In this document: positions 8,848 to 16,956 of the stretch, piece after piece
How positions within the stretch are numbered: the first letter of the stretch is position 1
How the letters are laid out: each line of letters starts with the position of its first letter
Origin: JAJRAN01 sp963827135
Lineage (GTDB): Archaea > Thermoplasmatota > Thermoplasmata > Methanomassiliicoccales > UBA472
Assembly: GCA_963827135.1 (NCBI GenBank)
Contig: CAWGZX010000003.1
Coordinates: 62,001-126,000 of the forward strand
DNA length: 64,000 nucleotides
Direction: 5' to 3'
Translations under genes and position numbers: made by a program
The notes under the pieces: generated by a model
The model's database searches: none
Seen by the model: only the letters and a program-made list of their open reading frames with translations
What the model was told of the DNA's origin: nothing

Positions 8848-8878
8848 AGTGCCATGCCTTTCCCTCCTTGATGGCACT
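8848..8878 (-). promoter_or_regulatory. Leader hairpin of the permease mRNA
   Basis: Perfect 8-base inverted repeat AGTGCCAT (8848-8855) and ATGGCACT (8871-8878) with a 15-base loop, 38-68 bases before the permease start and downstream of its likely TATA box. It could be an RNA hairpin or a DNA operator. Confidence 0.4.
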
Positions 8879-8914
8879 TTGGCCGTGTATTAGGCTCCTG
8901 AAATCGCATGTTGG

Positions 8915-8924
8915 GTTATAAACT
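8915..8924 (-). promoter_or_regulatory. TATA box for the permease
   Basis: TAGTTTATAA on the minus strand, placing transcription start near 8893 and giving an 80-base leader. Confidence 0.5.
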
Positions 8925-9164
8925 AAGCGGTATCTCGTCCTGCAAATATGCGTAAAAAAGGAAATGTAATCGAGAAAATGTCTAATTCAAAGGCGTTAAA
9001 GTGTTCTTTTGACGGTATTGGCAGCCCTTTTTTAACGCTGCTTAGACAAAATATTCTTGAATAGTTGTTTAAGGAAAGATACGAAAATTTCAGAATGAGG
9101 GCAATATTTCTACGAAAACCCCTATACTATTTCCGCTTGCATCGACGAGCTAAAAGTCAGCGCC

Positions 9165-11024
9165 TCATCCTAATCGTCGGACCTTTGCCGTCACTTCGGG
9201 AAACTTGCTCAGATCCATATGCGGGAAGTATAGGGAGGAATAGAAACGATCTTCGAAATCCTTCTGTGCGGCCAGCTCAACATATGTCAGCTCCTTGGCA
9301 AGTATGGAGGCTTTCTCGCGCAGCTTGATGCTCATCAAAGCCATCTTCGCCCCCGAGCCTGCCGCGTTGCCAATGCCCTTGATCCGTTCCAAGGGGACCT
9401 CCGGGAAGAGCCCGATGTTCCTCGCGCTCGCCGGGTCGACGAAATTTCCAAAAGCTCCCGCCAAGAGGATGCCCGCGAGTCCATCCTTGTCGATCCCCCG
9501 CCTTTCCATGAGTATCTCCCCCGCGGCATGCAACGCCCCCTTCGCGAATTGCATTTGGACGATGTCCTCCTGAGTGAAAGATATCTCCCTCCCTATCGCC
9601 GAGCTCCCCGCCTCGACAAGGACATATCGCCATTCTCCATCTTTCTTATGCACCCGCTGCGGGTCTGACCTCGGATCTATCTTGCCACTAGGCTCGATTA
9701 TACCGTTAAGAAATAGCTGCGAAACGAGGTCGATGGCCCCTGAACCGCAAATCCCCCTCGGCCTCTTTCCACCGATTGTTGTGAACTGCAGATTGAGTTC
9801 CTCGCCTATGGTAACATGATCGATCGCTCCCTCCGCCCCCCTCATCCCGCAGGACAGGTTCCCACCTTCAAAGGCAGGTCCAGCAGCGACCGAGGCAGAA
9901 TAGATGCCGTTCTCGTCCCCGACCGATATCTCTCCGTTGGTGCCGATATCGATCACCATGTGAGGATCTTCGAGCTCATCGAGTCTGGACGCAAGGAGCA
10001 CCGCGACATGGTCCGCGCCAACGAAACCTGCGACATTGGGGAGAGCGCACGCGTATCCCTCATGGGAGATCCTTATGCCGAGCTCCCTTGCCTTGTACTC
10101 GAGCGCTTCTGAGGTGACGGGCGCGAACGGAACAAGGGTTAATAGCCTTTGGTCAAGCCCGAAAACGGAATGATGCATTGCCGTGTTTCCGACAAGCACG
10201 ACTTCCATGATATCATGAGGATTCACCCCTGAGGTGCTGCAGCATGATTGGATCAATTGGTTGATGCAATCGATTACCAGGTCCTGCAGCTCCTTCCGGC
10301 CATTGAGATTGGCCATGGAGAATGTGATTCTCGAGATGACATCGTCGCCGTGCTTGATCTGAGGATTGAGCAGGGAATGGACCGCCATCACCCTTCCAGA
10401 AGCAAGCTCCATCAGGTATGCGACGACGGTGGTCGACCCCACGTCAATGGCTACGCCATAAGCTCCGTGCTTTCCCCCCAAATCGATCCTGAGGATCTCC
10501 GCCCCCCTTGCGATCGCATGCAATTCCTGGCCATCAGGCGATGCAGAAGCCAAGGTTTCCAAGACAGAAAGAGGCAAGGTCAGTTTTTCATGCCCTATCT
10601 CCCCCAAAGCCTCGATCAGCTGAGAATGGGCACTCTCTGGATGGTCAAGGTCGGACCCCTTGAGATGGAGGACCATCTCCCTGATCAATGGGTCCAAATC
10701 CCGAATATCGTCCGAGGTTTCCAAGATCACGTGCTTAGAGCTTCCAAGGTACTCTGGTGTCTCGATGGCCACGTCATCGATCACGCTCATCCTGCATGCC
10801 AAGCGCGATCCTGATAGAACCTTGCGTTTTCCTAGGAGCTTGATGTCCTCCTTGGTCGGTTCGGTCGATCCCGAGATCAACTGGACATGGCATCTACCAC
10901 AGACGCCCCTTCCACCGCAAACGGAATCGATTGGGACATCGACACGGCGCGCGACCTCAAGCACCGTTTCTCCAGCCTTAGCCTCGGCGACGATACCCGA
11001 TGGTTCGAAACGCACCTTGGGCAT
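9165..11024 (-). CDS. Corrinoid activation protein, 2Fe-2S plus ASKHA (RACo/MtoD-like)
   Basis: A 619-residue protein that uses ATP to reduce cob(II)alamin back to cob(I)alamin on corrinoid methyl carriers. Residues 1-90 are a plant-type [2Fe-2S] domain with C36, C42, C45 and C77. A linker of about 100 residues follows, then an ASKHA-fold ATPase (about 200-600) with AIDVGSTTVVAYL, DIGTNGEIS and a GAFGNF motif. This is the architecture of acetogen RACo; the RamA of methylamine-using methanogens instead has a C-terminal two-[4Fe-4S] domain. Its start lies 14 bases from the Lrp gene stop, so the two are co-transcribed. It would service the corrinoid protein at 474-1136. Confidence 0.9.
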   Translation of the reverse strand: MPKVRFEPSGIVAEAKAGETVLEVARRVDVPIDSVCGGRGVCGRCHVQLISGSTEPTKEDIKLLGKRKVLSGSRLACRMSVIDDVAIETPEYLGSSKHVILETSDDIRDLDPLIREMVLHLKGSDLDHPESAHSQLIEALGEIGHEKLTLPLSVLETLASASPDGQELHAIARGAEILRIDLGGKHGAYGVAIDVGSTTVVAYLMELASGRVMAVHSLLNPQIKHGDDVISRITFSMANLNGRKELQDLVIDCINQLIQSCCSTSGVNPHDIMEVVLVGNTAMHHSVFGLDQRLLTLVPFAPVTSEALEYKARELGIRISHEGYACALPNVAGFVGADHVAVLLASRLDELEDPHMVIDIGTNGEISVGDENGIYSASVAAGPAFEGGNLSCGMRGAEGAIDHVTIGEELNLQFTTIGGKRPRGICGSGAIDLVSQLFLNGIIEPSGKIDPRSDPQRVHKKDGEWRYVLVEAGSSAIGREISFTQEDIVQMQFAKGALHAAGEILMERRGIDKDGLAGILLAGAFGNFVDPASARNIGLFPEVPLERIKGIGNAAGSGAKMALMSIKLREKASILAKELTYVELAAQKDFEDRFYSSLYFPHMDLSKFPEVTAKVRRLG

Positions 11025-11038
11025 GGCCGGACTCCAAA

Positions 11039-11509
11039 TTAGTAGAAATGACGGTAGATGCTAAAAATCTCAGTTATCTGGGCGATGTCGTAGCTCTCGA
11101 AGCATTCCTTGCTGATGATGCTCTCCCGCAGTATCTTCTGCGCTTCCGAGGGTGTCTCGGCATGGAATAGTATGATCATGCCAAAGCTGCCCAGCGCGGT
11201 AAAGACCTGGATAGTGGCAGGGTGCTTCTTGAGCTCTTTCACGGCCAGTTCCTGATTCTGAGGGCTTATTCCCGGGGCGAATTTGATCACAGCGGCGTAG
11301 ATGAGCTCTCCCAACCGGTCATAATAGATGAGGTGCGCTTTTTGGATGACCTTCATGTTGCGCAATCTTTCTATGCGATAGCCTACTGACCTGCTGGTCA
11401 TCTTCATATGGGCGGCGATTTCCTCGTAGGTCCACTCCGGATTGTTAGCAAGAATCATCAGGATCTTCTTGTCCGTGGCATCCAACTTTTCTCTGGTCAA
11501 GGCGCACAC
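11039..11509 (-). CDS. Lrp/AsnC-family transcriptional regulator
   Basis: 156 residues: winged helix (about 8-65, LDATDKKILMILANNPEWTYEEIA) and a C-terminal RAM/ligand-binding domain (75-150). The start is GTG at 11507-11509; the nearby ATG is out of frame. First gene of an operon with the corrinoid activator, so it probably regulates the methyl-transfer genes. An inverted repeat at 11519-11543 lies between its TATA-like TTTAATA (about 11547-11553) and its start, which suits autoregulation. Confidence 0.88.
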   Translation of the reverse strand: MCALTREKLDATDKKILMILANNPEWTYEEIAAHMKMTSRSVGYRIERLRNMKVIQKAHLIYYDRLGELIYAAVIKFAPGISPQNQELAVKELKKHPATIQVFTALGSFGMIILFHAETPSEAQKILRESIISKECFESYDIAQITEIFSIYRHFY

Positions 11510-11518
11510 CCATTAGAA

Positions 11519-11543
11519 GTTGGATTCTTGATTTGTGTCCAAC
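11519..11543. promoter_or_regulatory. Inverted repeat GTTGGA-N13-TCCAAC, candidate operator
   Basis: Six-base arms at 11519-11524 and 11538-11543 directly upstream of the Lrp/AsnC gene. The same arms, one base longer and with a 5-base spacer, occur at the dehydrogenase promoter at 37426-37444. Confidence 0.45.
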
Positions 11544-11715
11544 TATTAAAATTGATGGTCATCCAAGGAGAATGGAACTATCGGCAATTCGTTTGAAACA
11601 CCTCATCCAGGAGGTCTTTTTATTTTATGTGCACGATAGATGTTGTAGGGGGAATTTTGACCGACCATCATCCCAAGACATAGTATAATTAGTATGTTCA
11701 CGATAGACCGGGGGA

Positions 11716-12255
11716 ATGGCAAGAAGGGTGAAACAAAGCGTAATGGCTCAAGCGGCTCAGGCTAGTGGGGCCCCTAAAGCCGTCAAGCAACCCATCGACC
11801 TTAAGAAAGGGGCCGAGTTCTTCCTTCCCACCAACCAACGATCCTTGATCATTCACTTGTTCGAATTCGGACTGTTCTTCGCGGCTGGTCTGGCCATGTG
11901 GTCGGTGGATAAGGTCATCTCGGGCTTGTTGTTCGCCTTGGCCGTCGGCATCCCCCTGCTCATGTATTACTACGATGGAACGAAGACGCCTAGGAGCGCC
12001 TTCATCGACGAGGACAAGATAGTCCTAAGGTTCAGGTTCGGGAAACCAAAGACCGTGTATTGGGATGATATCGAGTACTTGCAGAAGATCGAGGTCTATG
12101 AGACGCTTTCGTCCAGGAGCAAGTCCATTGGATGGATGAAGGGCACCTCCATGAAGACACCAGTCATTCTTTCTAACAAAGCCGGGGATGCCGCCATCTA
12201 CGCCTATACGCTGAAGAAGGGCGCTCCACCTCCCGAAAAGATCGTGGAGAAGTAG
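11716..12255 (+). CDS. Membrane protein with PH-like C-terminal domain
   Basis: 179 residues, function not recognised. A polar N-terminus of about 45 residues precedes two hydrophobic segments (about 50-65 and 68-86), then a cytosolic domain rich in beta strand (100-170, DEDKIVLRFRFGKPKTVYWDDIEYLQKIEVY) that resembles bacterial PH-like modules found after paired TM helices. ATG at 11716 follows GGGGGAA. It ends with two consecutive TAG codons. It is transcribed alone, divergent from the Lrp operon and convergent with thrS. Confidence 0.75.
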   Translation: MARRVKQSVMAQAAQASGAPKAVKQPIDLKKGAEFFLPTNQRSLIIHLFEFGLFFAAGLAMWSVDKVISGLLFALAVGIPLLMYYYDGTKTPRSAFIDEDKIVLRFRFGKPKTVYWDDIEYLQKIEVYETLSSRSKSIGWMKGTSMKTPVILSNKAGDAAIYAYTLKKGAPPPEKIVEK

Positions 12256-12322
12256 TAGAGCATGGGTCAGCGCGATTATCTTGACTCGTCCCCCAGATAG
12301 GATGCTAAAATGATCGGTTCAT

Positions 12323-14161
12323 TCAGGGGAAGTCCACCCGCATGGATAGATCCCTGGGCATGTACAAAGGCCGGAACGGCTTGCCGACGGTCTCAGACTG
12401 AATTCGTACGATGAGCTCGTCCAAGGTCATGTCCACGTTCTTGTTGGCCGCGCGGTCGTACACGCTGAGCGTCGCAGAGGAAATTTCCTTGTCCCCGATG
12501 ACGATGACGAAGGATACCCAATCCTGCTTTGCCTCACGCACCTTCTTGCCCACCGTCTCCCCGCGGTCGTCCAGACCGACCCTGATCTTGGCCGCCTGCA
12601 CCTTGTCCGCTAGCTCCTTGGCCTTTTGGAGATGCGAATCTGAGACGGTCAGTAGGCGCACCTGCTCCGGCGCCACCCACAATGGGAGGACGCCCACCTT
12701 TCCCTGGGCCTCCATCTGCACCGCCGTGTCCAACAAGGTGTAGATATACCTCTCGATGGTCCCGATGATCGCCGTGTGCAATATGATCGGGTACTGCTTC
12801 TGGCCCTTCTCGTCCGTGTAGGTTATGCCGAAGCGCTTGGCGTTCCCGATGTCGATCTGAACGGTCCCGATCTCCCTGGCCCTCTTCAGATCGTCCAGGA
12901 TGTGGTACTCGATGTTGACGGTCCAGTAATAGTTGATGCCCTCGGGGTAGAAGTGAAGCAGCGCAGGCTTGTTGTGCTTCTTAAGGATGGACATCAGCAT
13001 GTCCTTGTGCTGGCGGTACGCCTCCATGGAGGAGAAGTTCACCAGCATCTCATAATCCCGGCCAAGCTTGTTCGCCTCGTCGTAGATGCGCGCGTCCAGT
13101 CTCTCGAACCAGTCCTCAGACTGCCTGAGGTCCTTGCATATGACGTGCAGATCCGGCATGTTCATGCGCCTGGTGCGGAAGCAGAGCATGGTCTCCCCGG
13201 ACTGCTCCAACCGATAGGCGTCCGCAACCTCGAACGCGCCGTAGGGAAGCTGCTTGTACGATATGTTCCAGTTGCGCATCATGGCGAACTGCTGGTGGCA
13301 GGCGGCGTACCTCATGACGAAGTCGCGCTTCTCGCCTGGGATCATGTAGAGCCTGTCGCCGAAGAGGGCGGCATGCTCCTTGACCGGTCCCTCATCGAGG
13401 GAGAACATGTTGGTGCCCTTCACCGTGTAGACCGGTAGCTTGAGGTCGTTGACGGTGTCGAAGGAGTAATCGCTCACCAGGTCCATCATCACCGCGCCGT
13501 TGGGGGAGAAGCACATGTGCCCTACGTCGGACATAGATTCCCATTGGATACCGAACTTCCGGCACAGGCGGAGATACTTGACCTCACCGGCCAGAGGATG
13601 TTCCTTCTTGAGGGCCTCCTTCTCCATCATGATCATGAAGCACTCGTTCTTGGACTTGAACTCCTGGGGGGCATACTCCTTCCCGTCCGGAGTGAGGACG
13701 ATGAAGCTCTCCTCGCCCTTGGTCTCAGCCCTTTGCTCCTTTCCTGCGAAGTCCCTCGATAGCTCTGAAAGGGGATGGCCCTTGCAGCTGAGGCGGAAGG
13801 CCTTGTACCAGCCGAAGGGCGCGCGGACCACCTCGACGTCCATCTCCTTGAGCCTCGCCTCCAAGGACTTCATCATCTCCGCGCCGGTGGCAGGGTCGGA
13901 GAGGTCCGGGGAGAGGTGCGCGTAGGGGTAGAGCATGACCCTTTCCGCCTTGACCTTGGCCATGACGTCCGCTAGGTCGGCTGCCGCCTCCTCGACCACC
14001 TGGGGGACCTTCCCCTCGTCCTTCTTCTCCACCGTTATGAACGCCACCAGGACCTCGTCCAATCGCCCCTTATGGTGCGCCTCATCGATCTTCTCCGCGA
14101 CCGGTGTGGGCTTCTTGACCTCAAATTCCATGAAATCGGCGTGGATGTAAAGGGCCTTCAT
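12323..14161 (-). CDS. thrS: Threonyl-tRNA synthetase, archaeal type
   Basis: 612 residues. The N-terminal 140 residues (MKALYIHADFMEFEVKKPT) are the archaea-specific D-aminoacyl-tRNA-deacylase-like editing domain, followed by the class II catalytic core with the zinc-binding Cys in AACHQQF and His in MPDLHVICKD, and an anticodon-binding domain (about 500-600, VLPLWVAPEQVRLLTVS). The frame is open for 16 codons upstream, but ATG at 14159-14161 gives the family N-terminus. It attaches Thr to tRNA-Thr, one of which is encoded at 32854-32927. Convergent with the membrane-protein gene. Confidence 0.96.
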   Translation of the reverse strand: MKALYIHADFMEFEVKKPTPVAEKIDEAHHKGRLDEVLVAFITVEKKDEGKVPQVVEEAAADLADVMAKVKAERVMLYPYAHLSPDLSDPATGAEMMKSLEARLKEMDVEVVRAPFGWYKAFRLSCKGHPLSELSRDFAGKEQRAETKGEESFIVLTPDGKEYAPQEFKSKNECFMIMMEKEALKKEHPLAGEVKYLRLCRKFGIQWESMSDVGHMCFSPNGAVMMDLVSDYSFDTVNDLKLPVYTVKGTNMFSLDEGPVKEHAALFGDRLYMIPGEKRDFVMRYAACHQQFAMMRNWNISYKQLPYGAFEVADAYRLEQSGETMLCFRTRRMNMPDLHVICKDLRQSEDWFERLDARIYDEANKLGRDYEMLVNFSSMEAYRQHKDMLMSILKKHNKPALLHFYPEGINYYWTVNIEYHILDDLKRAREIGTVQIDIGNAKRFGITYTDEKGQKQYPIILHTAIIGTIERYIYTLLDTAVQMEAQGKVGVLPLWVAPEQVRLLTVSDSHLQKAKELADKVQAAKIRVGLDDRGETVGKKVREAKQDWVSFVIVIGDKEISSATLSVYDRAANKNVDMTLDELIVRIQSETVGKPFRPLYMPRDLSMRVDFP

Positions 14162-14283
14162 CGAATGGCGAAGTAATGTTTGTCTGATATTTAAGTTAAG
14201 CCCGAGCACTGGGAGCCTCCTGAAGCGTCGCGCAAAATGAACAACCTTTAATAGAGGCGAAATAATTCGCAGGCAGATTCAGC

Positions 14284-15201
14284 ATGTACCTTTGGAAGCG
14301 TAAGAAAGACTCCATGGGTATGACGAGCACAGTCCTCATCATACTCATCGTCATCCTCATGATAAGCGCGAGCAGCGTGGTCGTGCTCCTCTATACTGGC
14401 AACCAGTCCAACCAAGCTGCCATCACCGATGTCGTCGAGAAGGGCGACACGGTGAAGGTGAACTACATCGGACGGTTGGAGGATGGGAGGGTCTTTGACA
14501 CGTCGCTGTGGGGCGTGGCGAGCAACGACGCCCTCTATCCCAAATCGTTGTCCTTCAGCCTTAGGGCACAGAGCAGCTACACCCCGCTCTCGTTCACGGT
14601 CGGATCAGGCCAGATGATAGCTGGGTTCGATCAGGGCGTCATAGGGATGTCCGAGAACGAGACCAAGGTCATCGTGGTCCCCCCGGATGAGGGTTACGGC
14701 GAGATGAACATGAGCATGCTCTTCGTCATGCCGCTCCTGGTGACGGTCCCGGTGTACTACACCGTGAACTACTCGGACTTCGAGACCGAATTCAGCCAGG
14801 ACCCCGAAACAGGCATGGTGGTGCAGGATTCCTTGTATGGTTGGGACATACTGGTCATCGATGCCAACTCCAACTCCGACCTGGTTCTCCTCATGAATAA
14901 GCCTTTGGTGGGCGAGCAGTTCGCGGTCTATGGCGAGCCGCAGTCCAGCCCGCCGACCGGTTGGTACGCTGAGATCACGTCCATCGATTCCAGCGCCAAC
15001 GGCGGAAAGGGGATCATCCAGATCAGGAACCTCCTGACTAGCGAGGACGCGGGGATGGTCGAGGGCGTGGACGTATCCACCGGCTCGACGTTCTATGTGG
15101 ACATGGTCGACGAGTCGGCCGGGACCTTCAGGATGAACTATAACGGGGAGCTACTGGGCAGGACCCTCTATTTCACGGTCACCCTGGTGGACATCATCTA
15201 A
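14284..15201 (+). CDS. Membrane-anchored FKBP-type peptidyl-prolyl isomerase
   Basis: 305 residues: an N-terminal hydrophobic anchor (about 13-37, preceded by KRKK so the rest is probably outside the membrane), then an FKBP domain (from about 55) with VKVNYIGRLEDGRVFDTS and FTVGSGQMIAGFDQGVIGM. An inserted flap domain follows the first half, as in SlyD-like archaeal FKBPs, and a C-terminal domain of about 120 residues resembles that of long archaeal FKBPs. Probably helps fold secreted proteins. Divergent from thrS. Confidence 0.9.
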   Translation: MYLWKRKKDSMGMTSTVLIILIVILMISASSVVVLLYTGNQSNQAAITDVVEKGDTVKVNYIGRLEDGRVFDTSLWGVASNDALYPKSLSFSLRAQSSYTPLSFTVGSGQMIAGFDQGVIGMSENETKVIVVPPDEGYGEMNMSMLFVMPLLVTVPVYYTVNYSDFETEFSQDPETGMVVQDSLYGWDILVIDANSNSDLVLLMNKPLVGEQFAVYGEPQSSPPTGWYAEITSIDSSANGGKGIIQIRNLLTSEDAGMVEGVDVSTGSTFYVDMVDESAGTFRMNYNGELLGRTLYFTVTLVDII

Positions 15202-15229
15202 GGGCCATCAAACCGTTTCCTCTTCCTCG

Positions 15230-15242
15230 ATTTTCAATTTTT
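15230..15242 (+). terminator. Oligo-T terminator-like motif
   Basis: ATTTTCAATTTTT, identical to the motif at 3609-3621, 29 bases after the FKBP stop and before a convergent gene. Confidence 0.55.
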
Positions 15243-16307
15243 CTAACTTACCACTTCGAGGTAGACCCTCTCCTGTTGTTCGGCCACCTTCTCCCAGGAG
15301 AACTGTGATGCGCGTTCGCGCGCCCTTCTCCCCAGCTCCTTCCGCCTTGTCTCGTCTTTCAGGAGCGAGCCGATCGCAGCAGCGAGCGCGTTTGGGTCCC
15401 TAGGAGGCACCAGAATTCCGCAATCCGCTACTACCTCAGGAAGCCCGCCGACATTGGTAGCGACGACCGCCTTGCCAAAGGACATGGCCTCCGCCGCAGC
15501 GATGCCATACGACTCGAAGAGCGAGGGCATGACGAAAATGGAGCAAGAGGCGAAGAGCTCGCTCTTCCTCTCCTCGCTCACCCGACCGAGCAGCTCGACC
15601 TTGTTCGTCAGGCCATAACTTCCTATGAGCCTCTCCACGCGCTCCCTCTCCGGGCCTGCGCCAGCCATCACCAGCTTGGCGTCGACGCTGCGCATCGCCT
15701 TGAGGAGGTGCTCCAGCCCTTTGGTGTGCACCAACCTTCCGAGCGAAAGGACGAAGCCCCCATCCTGAGAGTCCACGGTTGGCATTTCCACTCCATTAGG
15801 CACCACGCACATCCTTTCCAAGGGGAATCCGTGGCGAGCGTTGTCCTGCCTCACGAACTCGCTGATGCACACGACCTTCCGGAACCGCGTCATCTTGCGC
15901 ATGAAGAACCAATCGTTCAGATGGCTGATTGCCTTCATTGCGCCCTCGCCCTCGCCGTACGTGTTGTGGTACGTGAAGACCAATTTCTTGGCATATCTCA
16001 TGGCTTGACGGGTATAGGAAGGCGCCCATCTGTAATGGAAGTCCACCACGTCGGGGTCGATGCCATCGATCGCCTCGAGCACCCCCTTGCTCGAGACGTA
16101 GGGTGGATTGTAGTTGCCCACGAACCTGGAATCGAGGCGAAGAACGCGATAGCCGTCCATCCATTCCTCCTTCTCCGTACCCTCGAGCCGGCTGGTGACC
16201 ACGGTCACCTCGTGCTTCTTGGCCAGATTCCTTGACATGTGATGGATGCGATGTTCTATCCCGCCCATGAAGGGATAGTGGAAGGGGTTAAGTTGGACGA
16301 TTCTCAC
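15243..16307 (-). CDS. GT4-family glycosyltransferase
   Basis: 354 residues with a GT-B fold: N-terminal acceptor domain (GGIEHRIHHMSRNLAKKHEVTVVTS) and C-terminal nucleotide-sugar domain with FVMPSLFESYGIAAAEAMSFGKAVVATNVGG, holding the E-x7-E signature of family 4. Acceptor and sugar cannot be read from the sequence. Its start overlaps the end of the DedA gene by 20 bases, so it is translated in the same message, probably for envelope glycolipid or glycan synthesis. Confidence 0.9.
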   Translation of the reverse strand: MRIVQLNPFHYPFMGGIEHRIHHMSRNLAKKHEVTVVTSRLEGTEKEEWMDGYRVLRLDSRFVGNYNPPYVSSKGVLEAIDGIDPDVVDFHYRWAPSYTRQAMRYAKKLVFTYHNTYGEGEGAMKAISHLNDWFFMRKMTRFRKVVCISEFVRQDNARHGFPLERMCVVPNGVEMPTVDSQDGGFVLSLGRLVHTKGLEHLLKAMRSVDAKLVMAGAGPERERVERLIGSYGLTNKVELLGRVSEERKSELFASCSIFVMPSLFESYGIAAAEAMSFGKAVVATNVGGLPEVVADCGILVPPRDPNALAAAIGSLLKDETRRKELGRRARERASQFSWEKVAEQQERVYLEVVS

Positions 16308-16908
16308 AGACTTCCCTCATCTTCTTCCTGCGATAATATGAAAGACCGAAACTGATCCCAATGATCGCGATCACCATGATCAAAGTGACGGTCCTGGCCA
16401 CGCCAGCCTCGAAGTAGTAGAAGAGGTACCCGGCCATGGCAAGTATCAACCCGTACTTTATCGTGCCACCGATCACCGTGTAAATGATCGTCTTCCTCAG
16501 GCTCCATTTGCATATGGCCGCGAAGGCTCCCAGGAAGGGAAGGATCGGCGCGATACGATTCACCAATATCATCCGCTCGTCGCTCACCACCAGGAAATCG
16601 CGGTACTTGTGGATGGCCCTCTCTATCCTGCCCGGTAGGCGGACCCTGATCACCACCGAGTAGAGGGTCATGATGCCCGCGACCTCGGCGAGCGCGATGG
16701 TAATGAGGATCAGGATGGCGAACTCCCATCCCGGGATGTACTCCTGGCCAGCGAGGAAGATGATTATCACGAAAAGCTCCGGTAAAGTGGGGAAGAGGAT
16801 GGCGTCGATGTAGAAGATGAAGAATACGGCGAGTAGCAGGCCATACAATCCTAGACCCGCGAATAGGTCCACGATGGACTGGCCGATATCTACCATAGTA
16901 TCGTCCAA
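16288..16908 (-). CDS. DedA/VTT-family membrane protein
   Basis: 206 residues with five or six hydrophobic segments and the SNARE-associated/VTT domain; the sequence VNRIAPILPFLGAFAAICKWSLRK corresponds to the conserved R-x3-P loop. DedA proteins act in lipid flipping and membrane homeostasis. Flanked on both sides by GT4 glycosyltransferases in one orientation, with a 20-base overlap to the downstream gene and a 48-base gap from the upstream one, so a glycolipid pathway is plausible. A second DedA protein is at 44501-45118. Confidence 0.85.
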   Translation of the reverse strand: MDDTMVDIGQSIVDLFAGLGLYGLLLAVFFIFYIDAILFPTLPELFVIIIFLAGQEYIPGWEFAILILITIALAEVAGIMTLYSVVIRVRLPGRIERAIHKYRDFLVVSDERMILVNRIAPILPFLGAFAAICKWSLRKTIIYTVIGGTIKYGLILAMAGYLFYYFEAGVARTVTLIMVIAIIGISFGLSYYRRKKMREVCENRPT

Positions 16909-16956
16909 GTTAATGCTTGGGCTTAAAAGAACCTTTCCTCGAGAGATGCGCTTCGC

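Larger units (their letters stand above)
8811..9164. other. Intergenic region, 354 bases
   Basis: Holds the permease leader and TATA box (above). From about 8940 to 9164 it is A/T-rich with a CCCTTTTTTAACGC tract near 9027 and no convincing open frame; it probably contains the 3' untranslated region of the corrinoid activator gene that ends at 9165. Confidence 0.6.

Noticed and set aside
12776..13438. 220-codon plus-strand frame opposite thrS
   Set aside because: Val/Leu/His-rich antisense shadow of a highly conserved synthetase.
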